Assembly: GCF_008121495.1 (NCBI RefSeq)
Contig: NZ_CP043051.1
Location: forward strand, 2,437,001-2,501,000
Direction of reading: 5' to 3'
DNA length: 64,000 nucleotides
Source of the DNA: Mediterraneibacter gnavus ATCC 29149
Lineage (GTDB): Bacteria > Bacillota > Clostridia > Lachnospirales > Lachnospiraceae
The position numbers and the translations under genes were made by a program. Positions 1-8,602 of the stretch are shown here, in pieces (the first letter of the stretch is position 1; each line of letters begins with the position of its first letter). The notes beneath the pieces are model-generated. The model made no database searches and had not been told where the DNA came from. It saw nothing but the letters and a program-made list of their open reading frames with translations.

Positions 1-1
1 C

Positions 2-1144
2 ATACAAGAGCTGCAGAAATATATCCATGAGAAAAATATCAGTTCTAAGGATGCAGACCAGTTAAACAGGTGGGTTGAACAACAAAAGGTGTTGCATGTC
101 CGGGTATATAAGGGTGATATTGTAGTATTTGAATCGGAATATCCGGAACAAAAATTATGGGAAGAGGAGATTCCGGCAAATGAATATGAGTGGATGGATT
201 ATTACCCGATCGAATTTGCAGATGGTTCGGCTCAGGTGAACATATGGGGAATCTATGATTATCAATTTTATCACTATGCGATGATCGTTGAGGTACTTTT
301 TTCATTTCTTCTGTTTTTACTGCTTGTTCTTATCGGAATACGCAGAAAGATGGATTACATTTTACAGCTTAGTAAGGAGATTCAAATATTAGAGGGCGGA
401 AGCCTGGAATATGCGATTACTGTAAAAGGGAAGGATGAGTTGTCCAAGCTCGCCGAAGGAATTGAGAATATGCGAAAATCGTTTCAGAGGATGATTCATA
501 AGGAGACAGAGATTGTAAGAGAAAACCAGAAAATTGTGACGGAGATGTCGCATGATCTCAGAACGCCGATTACTTCGATCATGCTGTATACAGAAATTCT
601 GAAAAAAGGAAAGTATGAAAATGAAGCACAGTTGTTGGAATATCTGAAAAAGATCGATCAGAAAGCACGTCGTATGAAGCAGCTTTCGGAGCATTTGTTC
701 GAATATTCTCTGCTTTCCGGAGAAGATGAGGTAAAATTGGAAGAACCAGATAATTTTGAGACATTACTATATGATCTTTTTTCAGAAACGTGCAGTTATC
801 TGGAACAGAGGGGATTTCAGACGATTTTTCAAGTCCGGTGGCCGGATAAAAAAATCAGGATTTCTACAGATTATATGATGCGGATCATGGATAATATTAC
901 ATCAAATATTATAAAATATGCAGATCCGTCTGTACCGGTGAAAATATTATCGGTTGATCAGGGAGAGATGGCAGGTTTTTGTTTTGAAAATCAGATTCGG
1001 CTTTCGGGAGAAAAAACGCAGAGTAATGGAATCGGATTACAGAGCATAAAAAATATGATGGAAAAAATGACGGGAAAATGTGCGGTTATGAAGGAGAAGA
1101 ATGGGTTTCGGATTACGATTTTGTTCCCGGTTGCAGACAGCTAA
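2..1144 (+). CDS. Sensor histidine kinase, 5' end cut off by the window edge
   Basis: Membrane histidine kinase. The frame is open from base 2, so the true start lies outside the window. Seen: a short extracytoplasmic stretch, one hydrophobic membrane segment (about bases 270-345), a HAMP-like linker, the phosphoacceptor H-box MSHDLRTPITSI (about base 545), then an ATPase domain with N-box NITSNIIKYA (about base 893) and G-box NGIGLQSI (about base 1027). The response regulator that would name the system is not in view and probably lies upstream. The first membrane segment is missing. The signal sensed cannot be told from this sequence. Confidence 0.9.
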   Translation: MQELQKYIHEKNISSKDADQLNRWVEQQKVLHVRVYKGDIVVFESEYPEQKLWEEEIPANEYEWMDYYPIEFADGSAQVNIWGIYDYQFYHYAMIVEVLFSFLLFLLLVLIGIRRKMDYILQLSKEIQILEGGSLEYAITVKGKDELSKLAEGIENMRKSFQRMIHKETEIVRENQKIVTEMSHDLRTPITSIMLYTEILKKGKYENEAQLLEYLKKIDQKARRMKQLSEHLFEYSLLSGEDEVKLEEPDNFETLLYDLFSETCSYLEQRGFQTIFQVRWPDKKIRISTDYMMRIMDNITSNIIKYADPSVPVKILSVDQGEMAGFCFENQIRLSGEKTQSNGIGLQSIKNMMEKMTGKCAVMKEKNGFRITILFPVADS

Positions 1145-1189
1145 TGCGTCAAACAAGAGCATCAAATATATGAAAAAAACATAAAAAGA

Positions 1190-1218
1190 AAGACATTTTT
1201 AAAATTCAATGGTAAAAT
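1190..1218 (+). promoter_or_regulatory. Possible promoter of the alcohol dehydrogenase gene
   Basis: AAGACA (1190-1195), 17-bp spacer, TAAAAT (1213-1218), about 50 bp before the start codon at 1269. The -35 box is weak. Confidence 0.35.
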
Positions 1219-1268
1219 GTAACTATCTGATGGAAAATAGACGTATAGCGTAGGAAAGGCGGAGCAGT

Positions 1269-2426
1269 ATGGAAAATTTTAATTTTTGTGTTGGTACCAG
1301 AATTTTATTTGGAAAAGGACAGGAAGAAAAGCTGCCGGAGCTTTTACGCCCATATGGAAATAAGGTACTGTTGACATATGGCGGCGGAAGTATCAAACGG
1401 ACAGGACTTTATGACAGGATTAAAAACCTGCTTCATGAGTTTGAGATATTTGAACTTGGCGGGATCGAGCCGAATCCGAGGATTGAGAGTGTCTATGCGG
1501 GTGCGGAAATCTGCAAGGAAGAGGATATCGATGTGATTCTTGCAGTAGGAGGCGGCAGTACGATCGACTGTTCCAAAGCCATTGCGGCTGCTGCATATTA
1601 TGAGGGAGATGCGTGGGATCTGATCTTACATCCGGATTGGATTGAAAAAGCACTTCCAATCTGTACAGTGCTGACGCTTTCTGCAACAGGAAGTGAGATG
1701 GATAATGGCGGAGTGATCACCAATCTGAAGACGAAAGAAAAACTGGGCTTTGGAAATCCGCTGTTGCTGCCGAAGGCATCTGTTCTGAATCCGGAGAATA
1801 CATTTACGGTACCTGCAAGCCAGACGGCAGCAGGCAGTGCAGATATTATGTCACATATTCTGGAGGTGTATTTTGATACCAGAAGGGCAGCGGTTCCGGA
1901 TCGAATCAGTGAAGGGCTTTTAAAAACTGTGATCCAGTATGCGCCGATCGCAGTGCGTGAGCCGGAAAATTATGAAGCACGTGCAGAGTTGATGTGGACG
2001 TCTTCGCTGGCGATCAACGGAATCTGTTCCACAGGAAAAGACTGTGCATGGAGCTGTCATCCGATGGAACATGAGCTGAGTGCTTATTATGATATCACAC
2101 ATGGAGTGGGGCTCGCGATCCTGACTCCGCGCTGGATGCGATATATTCTGAATGAACATACGGTAGAAAAGTTTGCAGAATATGCAAAAAATGTATGGGG
2201 AATCGCAGAAAAAGCGGATCTTTTTGAAACTGCAAACGCAGGAATTGATGCGACAGAGGAATTCTTAAAAAGCCTGGAAATCCCGATGACCTTGTCTGAG
2301 GTAGGGATTACAGAAGAACATTTTACAGAAATGGCAGAACATGCAGTGATCTTTGGCGGACTGTCAGAGGCATATGTTCCGCTGAAAGCAGAAGATGTTG
2401 TGAATATTTATAGAATGTGTATGTAA
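1269..2426 (+). CDS. Iron-containing (group III) alcohol dehydrogenase, butanol dehydrogenase / YqhD-like
   Basis: NAD(P)H-dependent reduction of aldehydes to alcohols in the cytoplasm, as in fermentative or detoxifying dehydrogenases. Seen: the nucleotide-binding glycine clusters GGGSIKRTGLYDRI and, further on, GGGSTIDCSKAIA typical of the family, and histidine-rich segments (HILEV, HPMEHELSAYYDITHG) that supply iron ligands. At 385 residues it has normal full length. AGGCGGAG precedes the ATG. The flavodiiron gene begins 27 bp downstream with no terminator between, so the two are probably co-transcribed. Whether the natural substrate is butyraldehyde, methylglyoxal or another aldehyde cannot be decided. 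Confidence 0.9.
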   Translation: MENFNFCVGTRILFGKGQEEKLPELLRPYGNKVLLTYGGGSIKRTGLYDRIKNLLHEFEIFELGGIEPNPRIESVYAGAEICKEEDIDVILAVGGGSTIDCSKAIAAAAYYEGDAWDLILHPDWIEKALPICTVLTLSATGSEMDNGGVITNLKTKEKLGFGNPLLLPKASVLNPENTFTVPASQTAAGSADIMSHILEVYFDTRRAAVPDRISEGLLKTVIQYAPIAVREPENYEARAELMWTSSLAINGICSTGKDCAWSCHPMEHELSAYYDITHGVGLAILTPRWMRYILNEHTVEKFAEYAKNVWGIAEKADLFETANAGIDATEEFLKSLEIPMTLSEVGITEEHFTEMAEHAVIFGGLSEAYVPLKAEDVVNIYRMCM

Positions 2427-2453
2427 AGAATTTCGAAGAAGGAGGAAATGACA

Positions 2454-4985
2454 ATGGAGACATTACAGTTAAGAGAGGAATTTTACTGGACTGGAATTGT
2501 AGATGACCAGCTTCGTGTATTTGACATTATTATGTATACAGAGTTTGGAACAACTTATAATTCTTATATTTTAAAAGCAGGGGATAAGACGGTTCTGTTT
2601 GAGACGGCAAAAGCAAAGTTTTTTGACGAATATCTGGAAAAATTAAGTGAGATTACGGATATCAGAAAGATCGATTATCTGGTAGTCAACCACACTGAAC
2701 CGGATCATGCAGGAAGTGTAGAGCGACTTTTGGAACTGAACCCGGGACTTAAGATTATTGCTACAGGATGTGCCATCGGATTTTTAAAGGAGATTGTAAA
2801 CGGAGAATTTACGGCGATTCCGGTGAAAGACAATGAGACCATGAAGATAGGCAATAAGACGCTGCGGTTTTTGAGCGTGCCGAATCTGCACTGGCCGGAT
2901 ACGATGTACACTTATATAGAAGAAGAGCAGATTTTAGTGACCTGCGATTCTTTTGGTTCTCATTATGGATTCCATGATATTTTGTTAAGCAAGGTGACAC
3001 AGTGGGACGATTATGTGCGTGCCACAAAATATTATTTTGACAATATTATCGGACCGTTTAAGCCGTTTATGTCTAAAGCACTGGCAAGAGTGCGGGAGTT
3101 GGATCTGAGTATGATCTGTACCGGACATGGACCGGTGATCGATGACAAGATTTCGTGGATGTTGGATACTTATGAAGAGTGGTGTACTGTCGTGAATCCA
3201 AATCCGAAGAAAACAGTGATCATTCCGTATGTAAGTGCTTATGGATATACTGCCCAGCTTGCGCAGAAGATCGCAGAAGGAATAAAGGCCAGCGGAGATA
3301 TAGATGTGCGCTGCTATGATATGGTAGAGGCAGATCAGGCAAAAGTGCTGGAAGAACTCGGTTTTGCAGACGGAATCCTGTTTGGAACACCTACCATTGT
3401 GGGAGAGGCACTTAAGCCAATCTGGGATCTGACGACTTCTATCTTTGCAGGGACACATGGCGGAAAACTGGCCAGTGCATTCGGCAGTTATGGATGGAGC
3501 GGGGAAGGTGTTCCTCATATAATCGAACGATTGAAACAGCTGCGGATGAGAGTAGCAGACGGATTTCGTGTGCGGTTTAAACCGGGCGAGGACAATCTGA
3601 TCGACGCATTTGACTATGGATATAATTTCGGATGTATCCTTCAGAATAAAGAAAATAAAAGAGCAGAAAAAAGCGGTGCACGTCAGCTTGTAAAATGTCT
3701 GGTCTGTGGAGAAATCTTTGATTCTTCACTGGAAGTGTGTCCGGTCTGCGGCGTCGGAAAAGAGAATTTTGTTCCGGTGGACGCACAGGAAAGTGAGTTT
3801 TCCAATGATACAAAGGATTTCTATGTGATCCTTGGAAACGGAACTGCAGGCTGGAATGCTGCGGCTGAGATCAGAAAGAGAAATAAAACAGCTTCCATTC
3901 TGATGATCTCCAATGAGCCTTACCGCACGTATAACCGACCGATGCTGACAAAGTCGATCATGGCAGATTTGGATGAGGAGCAGATCGCGGTGCAGAATGC
4001 AGGCTGGTATGAGGAGCAGAATATCCAGCAGGTTCTGGATATGGAGGTGGTTGCGATCCATCCGGAAACAAAAGAAATCGAACTGGAAGGCGGTTTAAAG
4101 TTTGTTTATACAAAGCTGATCTACGCATTGGGATCTGAGTGTTTCATTCCACCAATCGCAGGAGCGGAAAAAAAAGGTGTGATCGCAATCCGCAGTTTGG
4201 ATGACACGAAAAAGGTAGCGGCAATGCTGCCGGATGTGGAGCATGTTGTTGTAATCGGAGGCGGAGTTCTGGGACTGGAGGCTGCCTGGGAATTGAAGAA
4301 GGCCGGCTGTCAGGTGACGGTTCTGGAAGCGGCTTGTCAGTTGATGGGACGTCAGCTTGACGACGCGGCAGGTGAGATGCTCAAGCACATCAGCGAACAG
4401 CAGGGCGTGCAGATTTACACAGGTGTCAGCATTGCTTCTATTGACGGTGAAGACAATGTGACAGGAGTGACTTTGGCAGATGGAAGAACTTTCCCGGCAG
4501 AGCTGGTGATTGTATCTGCAGGAGTCCGTGCAAATACGGTGCTGGCTAAGAAGGCCGGAATCGAAGTGGACCGTGCGGTGATCGTCAATTCTAAAATGGA
4601 GACGAATGTGCCGGATATTTATGCATGTGGTGACTGTGCACAGTATGACGGTCTCAACTATGCAATCTGGCCGGAAGCATCTGAACAGGGAAAAGTGGCA
4701 GGAGCGAATGCGGCAGGAGAAGAGATGGAATATGAGACAGTTCCGGCGGCACTGAGCTTCCACGGAATGAGAACCGCATTGTTTGCAGCAGGAGACAACG
4801 GAAAAAATCCAAATCTGGTATACAAGACGATTGAATTGAAGGATATGGGCAAAAAACAGTATCAGAAATACTATTTCCTGAACAACCGTCTTTGTGGCGT
4901 GATCCTGATCGGGGATGTGAGCCGTATGGCGGAGATGACACAGGCACTGGAAGAGCATGTACAGTACCAGGAGTTAAAATTGTAA
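2454..4985 (+). CDS. Flavodiiron protein fused to a rubredoxin-like domain and NAD(P)H:rubredoxin reductase
   Basis: Reduces O2 to water and/or NO to N2O with electrons from NAD(P)H, in one chain. Domains (843 residues from 2454): metallo-beta-lactamase-like diiron domain 1-250 with ligands H80, E82, D84, H85 in NHTEPDHAGS; flavodoxin domain about 255-395; a rubredoxin-like knuckle CLVC-x10-CPVC near 405-425; an FAD/NAD(P) reductase from about 440 with two nucleotide folds (GNGTAGWNAA and GGGVLGLEAA) and CGDCAQYDG. Normal rubredoxins have about 29 residues between their two CxxC pairs, here only 10. This layout matches the class sometimes called F, known from Clostridioides difficile. An ATG at 2448 is only 2 nt from AGGAGG (2440-2445); the ATG at 2454, with 8 nt, is the better start. 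Confidence 0.92.
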   Translation: METLQLREEFYWTGIVDDQLRVFDIIMYTEFGTTYNSYILKAGDKTVLFETAKAKFFDEYLEKLSEITDIRKIDYLVVNHTEPDHAGSVERLLELNPGLKIIATGCAIGFLKEIVNGEFTAIPVKDNETMKIGNKTLRFLSVPNLHWPDTMYTYIEEEQILVTCDSFGSHYGFHDILLSKVTQWDDYVRATKYYFDNIIGPFKPFMSKALARVRELDLSMICTGHGPVIDDKISWMLDTYEEWCTVVNPNPKKTVIIPYVSAYGYTAQLAQKIAEGIKASGDIDVRCYDMVEADQAKVLEELGFADGILFGTPTIVGEALKPIWDLTTSIFAGTHGGKLASAFGSYGWSGEGVPHIIERLKQLRMRVADGFRVRFKPGEDNLIDAFDYGYNFGCILQNKENKRAEKSGARQLVKCLVCGEIFDSSLEVCPVCGVGKENFVPVDAQESEFSNDTKDFYVILGNGTAGWNAAAEIRKRNKTASILMISNEPYRTYNRPMLTKSIMADLDEEQIAVQNAGWYEEQNIQQVLDMEVVAIHPETKEIELEGGLKFVYTKLIYALGSECFIPPIAGAEKKGVIAIRSLDDTKKVAAMLPDVEHVVVIGGGVLGLEAAWELKKAGCQVTVLEAACQLMGRQLDDAAGEMLKHISEQQGVQIYTGVSIASIDGEDNVTGVTLADGRTFPAELVIVSAGVRANTVLAKKAGIEVDRAVIVNSKMETNVPDIYACGDCAQYDGLNYAIWPEASEQGKVAGANAAGEEMEYETVPAALSFHGMRTALFAAGDNGKNPNLVYKTIELKDMGKKQYQKYYFLNNRLCGVILIGDVSRMAEMTQALEEHVQYQELKL

Positions 4986-5006
4986 GAAACAGAATAAAAA
5001 GATAAG

Positions 5007-5042
5007 AAAAAGTGCAGAGCGAAAAAGAGCTCTGCACTTTTT
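5007..5042. terminator. Bidirectional intrinsic terminator between the flavodiiron gene and hcp
   Basis: Perfect 10-bp stem AGTGCAGAGC / GCTCTGCACT (5011-5020 and 5029-5038) flanked by an A run on the left and a T run on the right, so it can stop both convergent genes. Confidence 0.85.
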
Positions 5043-5071
5043 GTGCATTCTCTGACGGTCAGAGAGACAGA

Positions 5072-6709
5072 TTATTCACCGAAGAAAAGGCGCATATCGT
5101 GTTCAACTGTATCAATTCCTGAAATCTGGAAATTTTCGATCAAAAGCTTCGTTACATTAGGACTTAAAAATGCCGGAAGTGTAGGTCCCAGATGAATATT
5201 TTTCACTCCGAGGGAAAGTAAGGCAAGCAGGACGATCACAGCTTTTTGTTCATACCACGCGATATTGTAAATAATCGGCAGCTCATTGATGTCATTTAAT
5301 TCAAAAATTTCTTTCAGTTTCAGAGCGATTACTGCGAGGGAGTAGGAGTCATTGCACTGTCCTGCATCCAGAACACGTGGAATTCCGTTAATATCACCCA
5401 GATTCAGTTTGTTATACTTATATTTGGCACAGCCTGCCGTTAAAATGACAGTGTCTTTTGGGAGCGCTTTCGCAAAATCCGTGTAGTAGCTGCGGCTTTT
5501 TGCACGCCCGTCACAGCCTGCCATCACAACAAATTTCCGGATCGCCCCGGATTTGACAGCAGAAACAACCTGATCTGCAAGAGCGAAAACCTGTGCATGG
5601 GCAAATCCACCGATAATTTCACCACGTTCAATTTCCAAAGGCGGTGCGCAGTGTTTTGCCTGTTCGATCAGCTTGGAGAAATCTTTGTTTTTTTCAGGTA
5701 TGTCGTCAATATGCTGACAGCCGGGAAATCCAGCCGCACCGATAGTGTACAGGCGGTCTTTGTAAGTGTCCTTTGGAGGAACGATACAGTTGGTTGTCAT
5801 CAGGATCGGTCCGTGGAAAGACTCGAACTCTTCTTTTTGTTTCCACCATGCATTTCCATAGTTTCCTCTGAAGTGAGAATATTTTTTGAATGCAGGATAG
5901 TAGTGTGCCGGAAGCATCTCAGAATGTGTATAGACATCAATTCCGGTTCCTTCGGTTTGCTCAAGAAGCATTTCCAGATCTTTCAGATCATGACCGGAAA
6001 TCAGAATCCCCGGATTTTTACCGACTCCAATATTGACTTTTGTTATTTCCGGATTTCCATAGGCTTCTGTATTTGCCTGATCTAAAAGTGCCATTCCGGA
6101 AACACCGTATTTACCGGTTTCAAGTGTCAGATTCACCAGATCTTCCACGGTCAGGGTATCATCCAGCGTTGCTGCGAGAGCGCGTTGGAGGAAGGTATCC
6201 AGTTCTTTATCTTCTTTTAAAAGAACATTGGCATGTCTGGAGTATGCAGATAATCCTTTCAGTCCGTAAGTGATCAGTTCACGCAATGAACGGATATCTT
6301 CATCCTTTGCTGATAAAACTCCTACAGTGGCAGCTTTGGCTGCAAATTCAGAAGGGGCTGCAGACCATCGGGCAGCCTCCGGCAATTTTTCCGGATTTTT
6401 CAGTTGTAAAAGAAGCACTTTTTTGATCTGAAGTGTCTTTTCAATCTGGGAAGTGATCATTTCGGGATCAAAATTGGCATTTGTAATCGTTGTGAAGAGA
6501 TTTTTGGTAATCAGCTGATTGATTTCACCGGTCACGTTTAAATCTTCCCGGCGCATCTGCGTTGTCACTGCAGATAATCCTTTCGTCACCCAGACAAGCA
6601 GATCCTGCAGAGCGGCTACGTGTGGTGTTTTTCCACATACGCCCATTTTTGTGCATCCGGTACACCCGGCTGTTTCCTGACATTGATAGCAAAACATATT
6701 TTGTTCCAT
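5072..6709 (-). CDS. hcp: Hybrid cluster protein (hydroxylamine reductase / NO reductase)
   Basis: Cytoplasmic iron-sulfur enzyme, 545 residues. The family has hydroxylamine reductase activity in vitro and in other bacteria reduces nitric oxide to N2O. Seen: the N-terminal cubane motif with cysteines 7, 10, 19 and 25 (C-x2-C-x8-C-x5-C), and further cysteines for the hybrid cluster in segments such as [16 protein letters not shown] and [19 protein letters not shown] (6719-6724) precedes the ATG at good distance. It faces the flavodiiron gene across a shared terminator. The two form a nitrosative/oxidative stress pair without being an operon. Upstream is a dyad that fits a CRP/FNR-family activator. 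Confidence 0.95.
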   Translation of the reverse strand: MEQNMFCYQCQETAGCTGCTKMGVCGKTPHVAALQDLLVWVTKGLSAVTTQMRREDLNVTGEINQLITKNLFTTITNANFDPEMITSQIEKTLQIKKVLLLQLKNPEKLPEAARWSAAPSEFAAKAATVGVLSAKDEDIRSLRELITYGLKGLSAYSRHANVLLKEDKELDTFLQRALAATLDDTLTVEDLVNLTLETGKYGVSGMALLDQANTEAYGNPEITKVNIGVGKNPGILISGHDLKDLEMLLEQTEGTGIDVYTHSEMLPAHYYPAFKKYSHFRGNYGNAWWKQKEEFESFHGPILMTTNCIVPPKDTYKDRLYTIGAAGFPGCQHIDDIPEKNKDFSKLIEQAKHCAPPLEIERGEIIGGFAHAQVFALADQVVSAVKSGAIRKFVVMAGCDGRAKSRSYYTDFAKALPKDTVILTAGCAKYKYNKLNLGDINGIPRVLDAGQCNDSYSLAVIALKLKEIFELNDINELPIIYNIAWYEQKAVIVLLALLSLGVKNIHLGPTLPAFLSPNVTKLLIENFQISGIDTVEHDMRLFFGE

Positions 6710-6775
6710 TTTGATAATCCTCCTGTGGTTTCAATAAGGTTCGAAGATAAAAATTTCGAATAGTGATTCAAGTTA

Positions 6776-6824
6776 TGGGAGGATTATAGCGCATGGAACA
6801 AGGAAAGTATGTTGTTATAACAAC
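6776..6824 (-). promoter_or_regulatory. hcp promoter with CRP/FNR-type dyad at -41.5
   Basis: On the minus strand there is a consensus -10 TATAAT (6788-6783), no acceptable -35 box, and a perfect palindrome GTTGTTATAACAAC (6811-6824). If transcription starts at 6776, the dyad centre (6817.5) lies at -41.5, the standard position of a class II CRP/FNR-family activator. HcpR, a regulator of that family, controls hcp in many anaerobes. No regulator gene is in the window. Confidence 0.65.
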
Positions 6825-6900
6825 GAAAAAGAGAAAATGTATATAGAAATATTGGGGAGCTAAGATCTTATCAGAAAAGATTTTAAGGAGACGTTAGAAC

Positions 6901-7032
6901 ATGTGTTACTTGATAGCGAAACAGATTGATTAGGTCGGCTGTGTTGCATGGAAAACAACGTATGGAGAGTATGAACCAGATCATTTTGTTGGTTCAGAGG
7001 CAGAATTTGAAAAAGGAGTTGTAAATATGTAA
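6901..7032 (+). pseudogene. Decayed small-protein gene (family beginning MCYLIAK)
   Basis: AAGGAG (6885-6890) is followed 10 nt later by an ATG whose frame reads MCYLIAKQID, then a TAG (6931-6933), then continues in the same frame as VGCVAWKTTYGEYEPDHF and on to a stop at 7030-7032. The start and the C-terminal part resemble small cytoplasmic proteins of about 90 residues common in Clostridia (I believe DUF6718). With 43 sense codons it lacks the middle part as well as having the internal stop. Not functional as read. Confidence 0.6.
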
Positions 7033-7060
7033 TAGAAGTTATAGTGAAAAAGTATATCAC

Positions 7061-7103
7061 AGTACAGAACAAACATTCGATTTTGCTCTGTACTTTTATT
7101 TTA
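7061..7103 (+). terminator. Possible terminator in the gene graveyard
   Basis: Inverted repeat AGTACAGA (7061-7068) / TCTGTACT (7087-7094) with an 18-nt loop, followed by a T-rich run. It would end the transcript of the decayed small-protein gene. Confidence 0.5.
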
Positions 7104-7170
7104 TATTTTGATATAATAACGGCAGGGAATAAGTGTGAGCAAAATATGCCTATACTGATAAGGAGAAAAT

Positions 7171-7301
7171 GTGGATCACTTTGAATTAGTATCAGAATAC
7201 GCCTGCTTATCATAGTGAACAATAAAAACCTTGCCGTGCAGCTTTACGGTGAGTTTAAGGAGTCCTTCCCGGAGATCGCGGTGGAATAATTCGTGAGCTG
7301 G
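7171..7301 (+). pseudogene. Relic of a second uvrB (N-terminal fragment)
   Basis: AAGGAG is followed by GTG at 7171, reading VDHFELVSEYA, the usual first residues of UvrB in many Firmicutes. After 7203 the frame breaks. From 7206 another frame reads [19 protein letters not shown], then SFPEIAVE, a TAA (7287-7289), then FVSW. This matches UvrB residues around [15 protein letters not shown] and AVEYFVSY. The part between, which should hold Walker A, is deleted. It differs from the intact uvrB at 8603 at many synonymous sites and begins with a different N-terminus, so it is not a recent duplicate. The bases after it (7302-7440) hold only short broken frames that I do not recognise. Confidence 0.8.
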
Positions 7302-7450
7302 AATGTCAGGGGGGAAAACGAGTGCTATTTGGTGCTTTAGTACCGAATAGTATGGATTTTTCGGATGGAATGATTATTGTCCGATATCAGAGGAAGAGAT
7401 TATAGAGTTTTGCGAAGATTAGAGTAAGAAAAATGAAAGGATGTGAATAG

Positions 7451-8497
7451 ATGGATAACATTCAAAAGGAAAATTTTTATAATAAAGTAATAGAGTTATT
7501 CCAAAATGCAAAAAAAAAATTATCAGTTGCAGTAAATATGACGATGGTATACTCATATTATGAAGCAGGGCGAATGATTATTGAAGAGGAACAGGATGGA
7601 AAAGAACGTGCAGCATATGGAAAGTACATATTAAAAGAATTATCAAAGAGGTTAACGCAAAAATTTGGGCGAGGTTACTCGTATGATAATTTAAAATTGA
7701 TGAGAAAATTTTATCTGGTATATTCTAAAGATTCAATTGGGGAAACGGTGTTTCCCCAATCTGAAAACTTGCCGACTACAAAAGAAGGAAGAAAATTTTA
7801 TTTGAGTTGGTCTCATTATCTTATTTTAATGAGAATAAGTAAGATTGAAGAACGTCATTTTTACGAAATAGAAGCATATAGAAATGGCTGGAGTAAAGAT
7901 GAATTGGCACGTCAGTATGGTAGTTCGCTATATGAACGTTTGTCATTGAGCAGAAATAAGGAAGAAGTAATGCGTCTTGCAACAGAAGGACAAATGCTTG
8001 AAAAGCCAGAAGATATATTCAAAGATCCGTATATTTTAGAGTTTACAGGACTTCCGGAAATGGTTACTTATTCTGAAACGGAATTGGAAAATCGAATTAT
8101 AGATAATTTGCAGAAGTTCCTATTAGAATTAGGGAGAGGATTTACATTTGTAGGCAGACAGGTTAGATTTACATTTGAAGAAGAGCATTTTAGAGTTGAT
8201 TTGGTGTTTTATAATCGTTTATTGCGTTGTTTTGTATTGTTTGATTTGAAAATTGGCCAGTTAAAGCATCAAGATATAGGACAGATGCAGATGTATGTCA
8301 ATTATTATGACCGAAAAGTTAAATTGGACGATGAAAATGCAACAATAGGTATTATAATTTGTAAAGATAAGAAGGATGCTATTGTAGAAATGACATTGCC
8401 TAAGGATAATAATCAGATATTTGCGAGTAAATACGAAACGGTACTTCCTAGTAAAGAAGAATTACAAACAGTGTTGGAAGACAAAAATTTTGAATAA
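7451..8497 (+). CDS. DUF1016 / YhcG-type protein with PD-(D/E)xK nuclease fold
   Basis: 348 residues. The N-terminal half (about 1-180) matches the winged-helix-like DUF1016 N domain (SVAVNMTMVYSYYEAGRMI, WSHYLILMRI). The C-terminal half has the nuclease-fold core with D250 in FRVDLVFYNR and D265-x-K267 in FVLFDLKIG, followed by HQDIGQMQMYVNYYD. Family members occur beside restriction systems, in mobile islands and alone, and their biological role is unsettled. The gene is richer in A+T than uvrB next door and lies right after two gene relics, both suggesting a locus of insertions and losses. A weak hairpin AATACTC / GAGTATT (8508-8525) follows the stop. No partner methylase or toxin gene is seen. 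Confidence 0.85.
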   Translation: MDNIQKENFYNKVIELFQNAKKKLSVAVNMTMVYSYYEAGRMIIEEEQDGKERAAYGKYILKELSKRLTQKFGRGYSYDNLKLMRKFYLVYSKDSIGETVFPQSENLPTTKEGRKFYLSWSHYLILMRISKIEERHFYEIEAYRNGWSKDELARQYGSSLYERLSLSRNKEEVMRLATEGQMLEKPEDIFKDPYILEFTGLPEMVTYSETELENRIIDNLQKFLLELGRGFTFVGRQVRFTFEEEHFRVDLVFYNRLLRCFVLFDLKIGQLKHQDIGQMQMYVNYYDRKVKLDDENATIGIIICKDKKDAIVEMTLPKDNNQIFASKYETVLPSKEELQTVLEDKNFE

Positions 8498-8602
8498 ATA
8501 AATGATGAATACTCGACGGAGTATTTTGCATTCCGTTACGAATATATTTGAAAATGTGGCTGACAGTAAGCATACGAAAAGTCACACATGGAGGATTTTG
8601 CT

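Noticed and set aside
4095..4958. 287-codon open frame on the minus strand
   Set aside because: Lies entirely antisense to the reductase part of the flavodiiron gene, no ribosome site, composition rich in Cys, His and Arg without any domain.
6860..7222. 120-codon minus-strand frame in the graveyard
   Set aside because: Opposite to the two relics read on the plus strand, no ribosome site, no family likeness.
8500..8602. LexA box before uvrB
   Set aside because: The best candidate, CGAATATATTTG, lacks the GAAC/GTTC halves of the Gram-positive SOS box.
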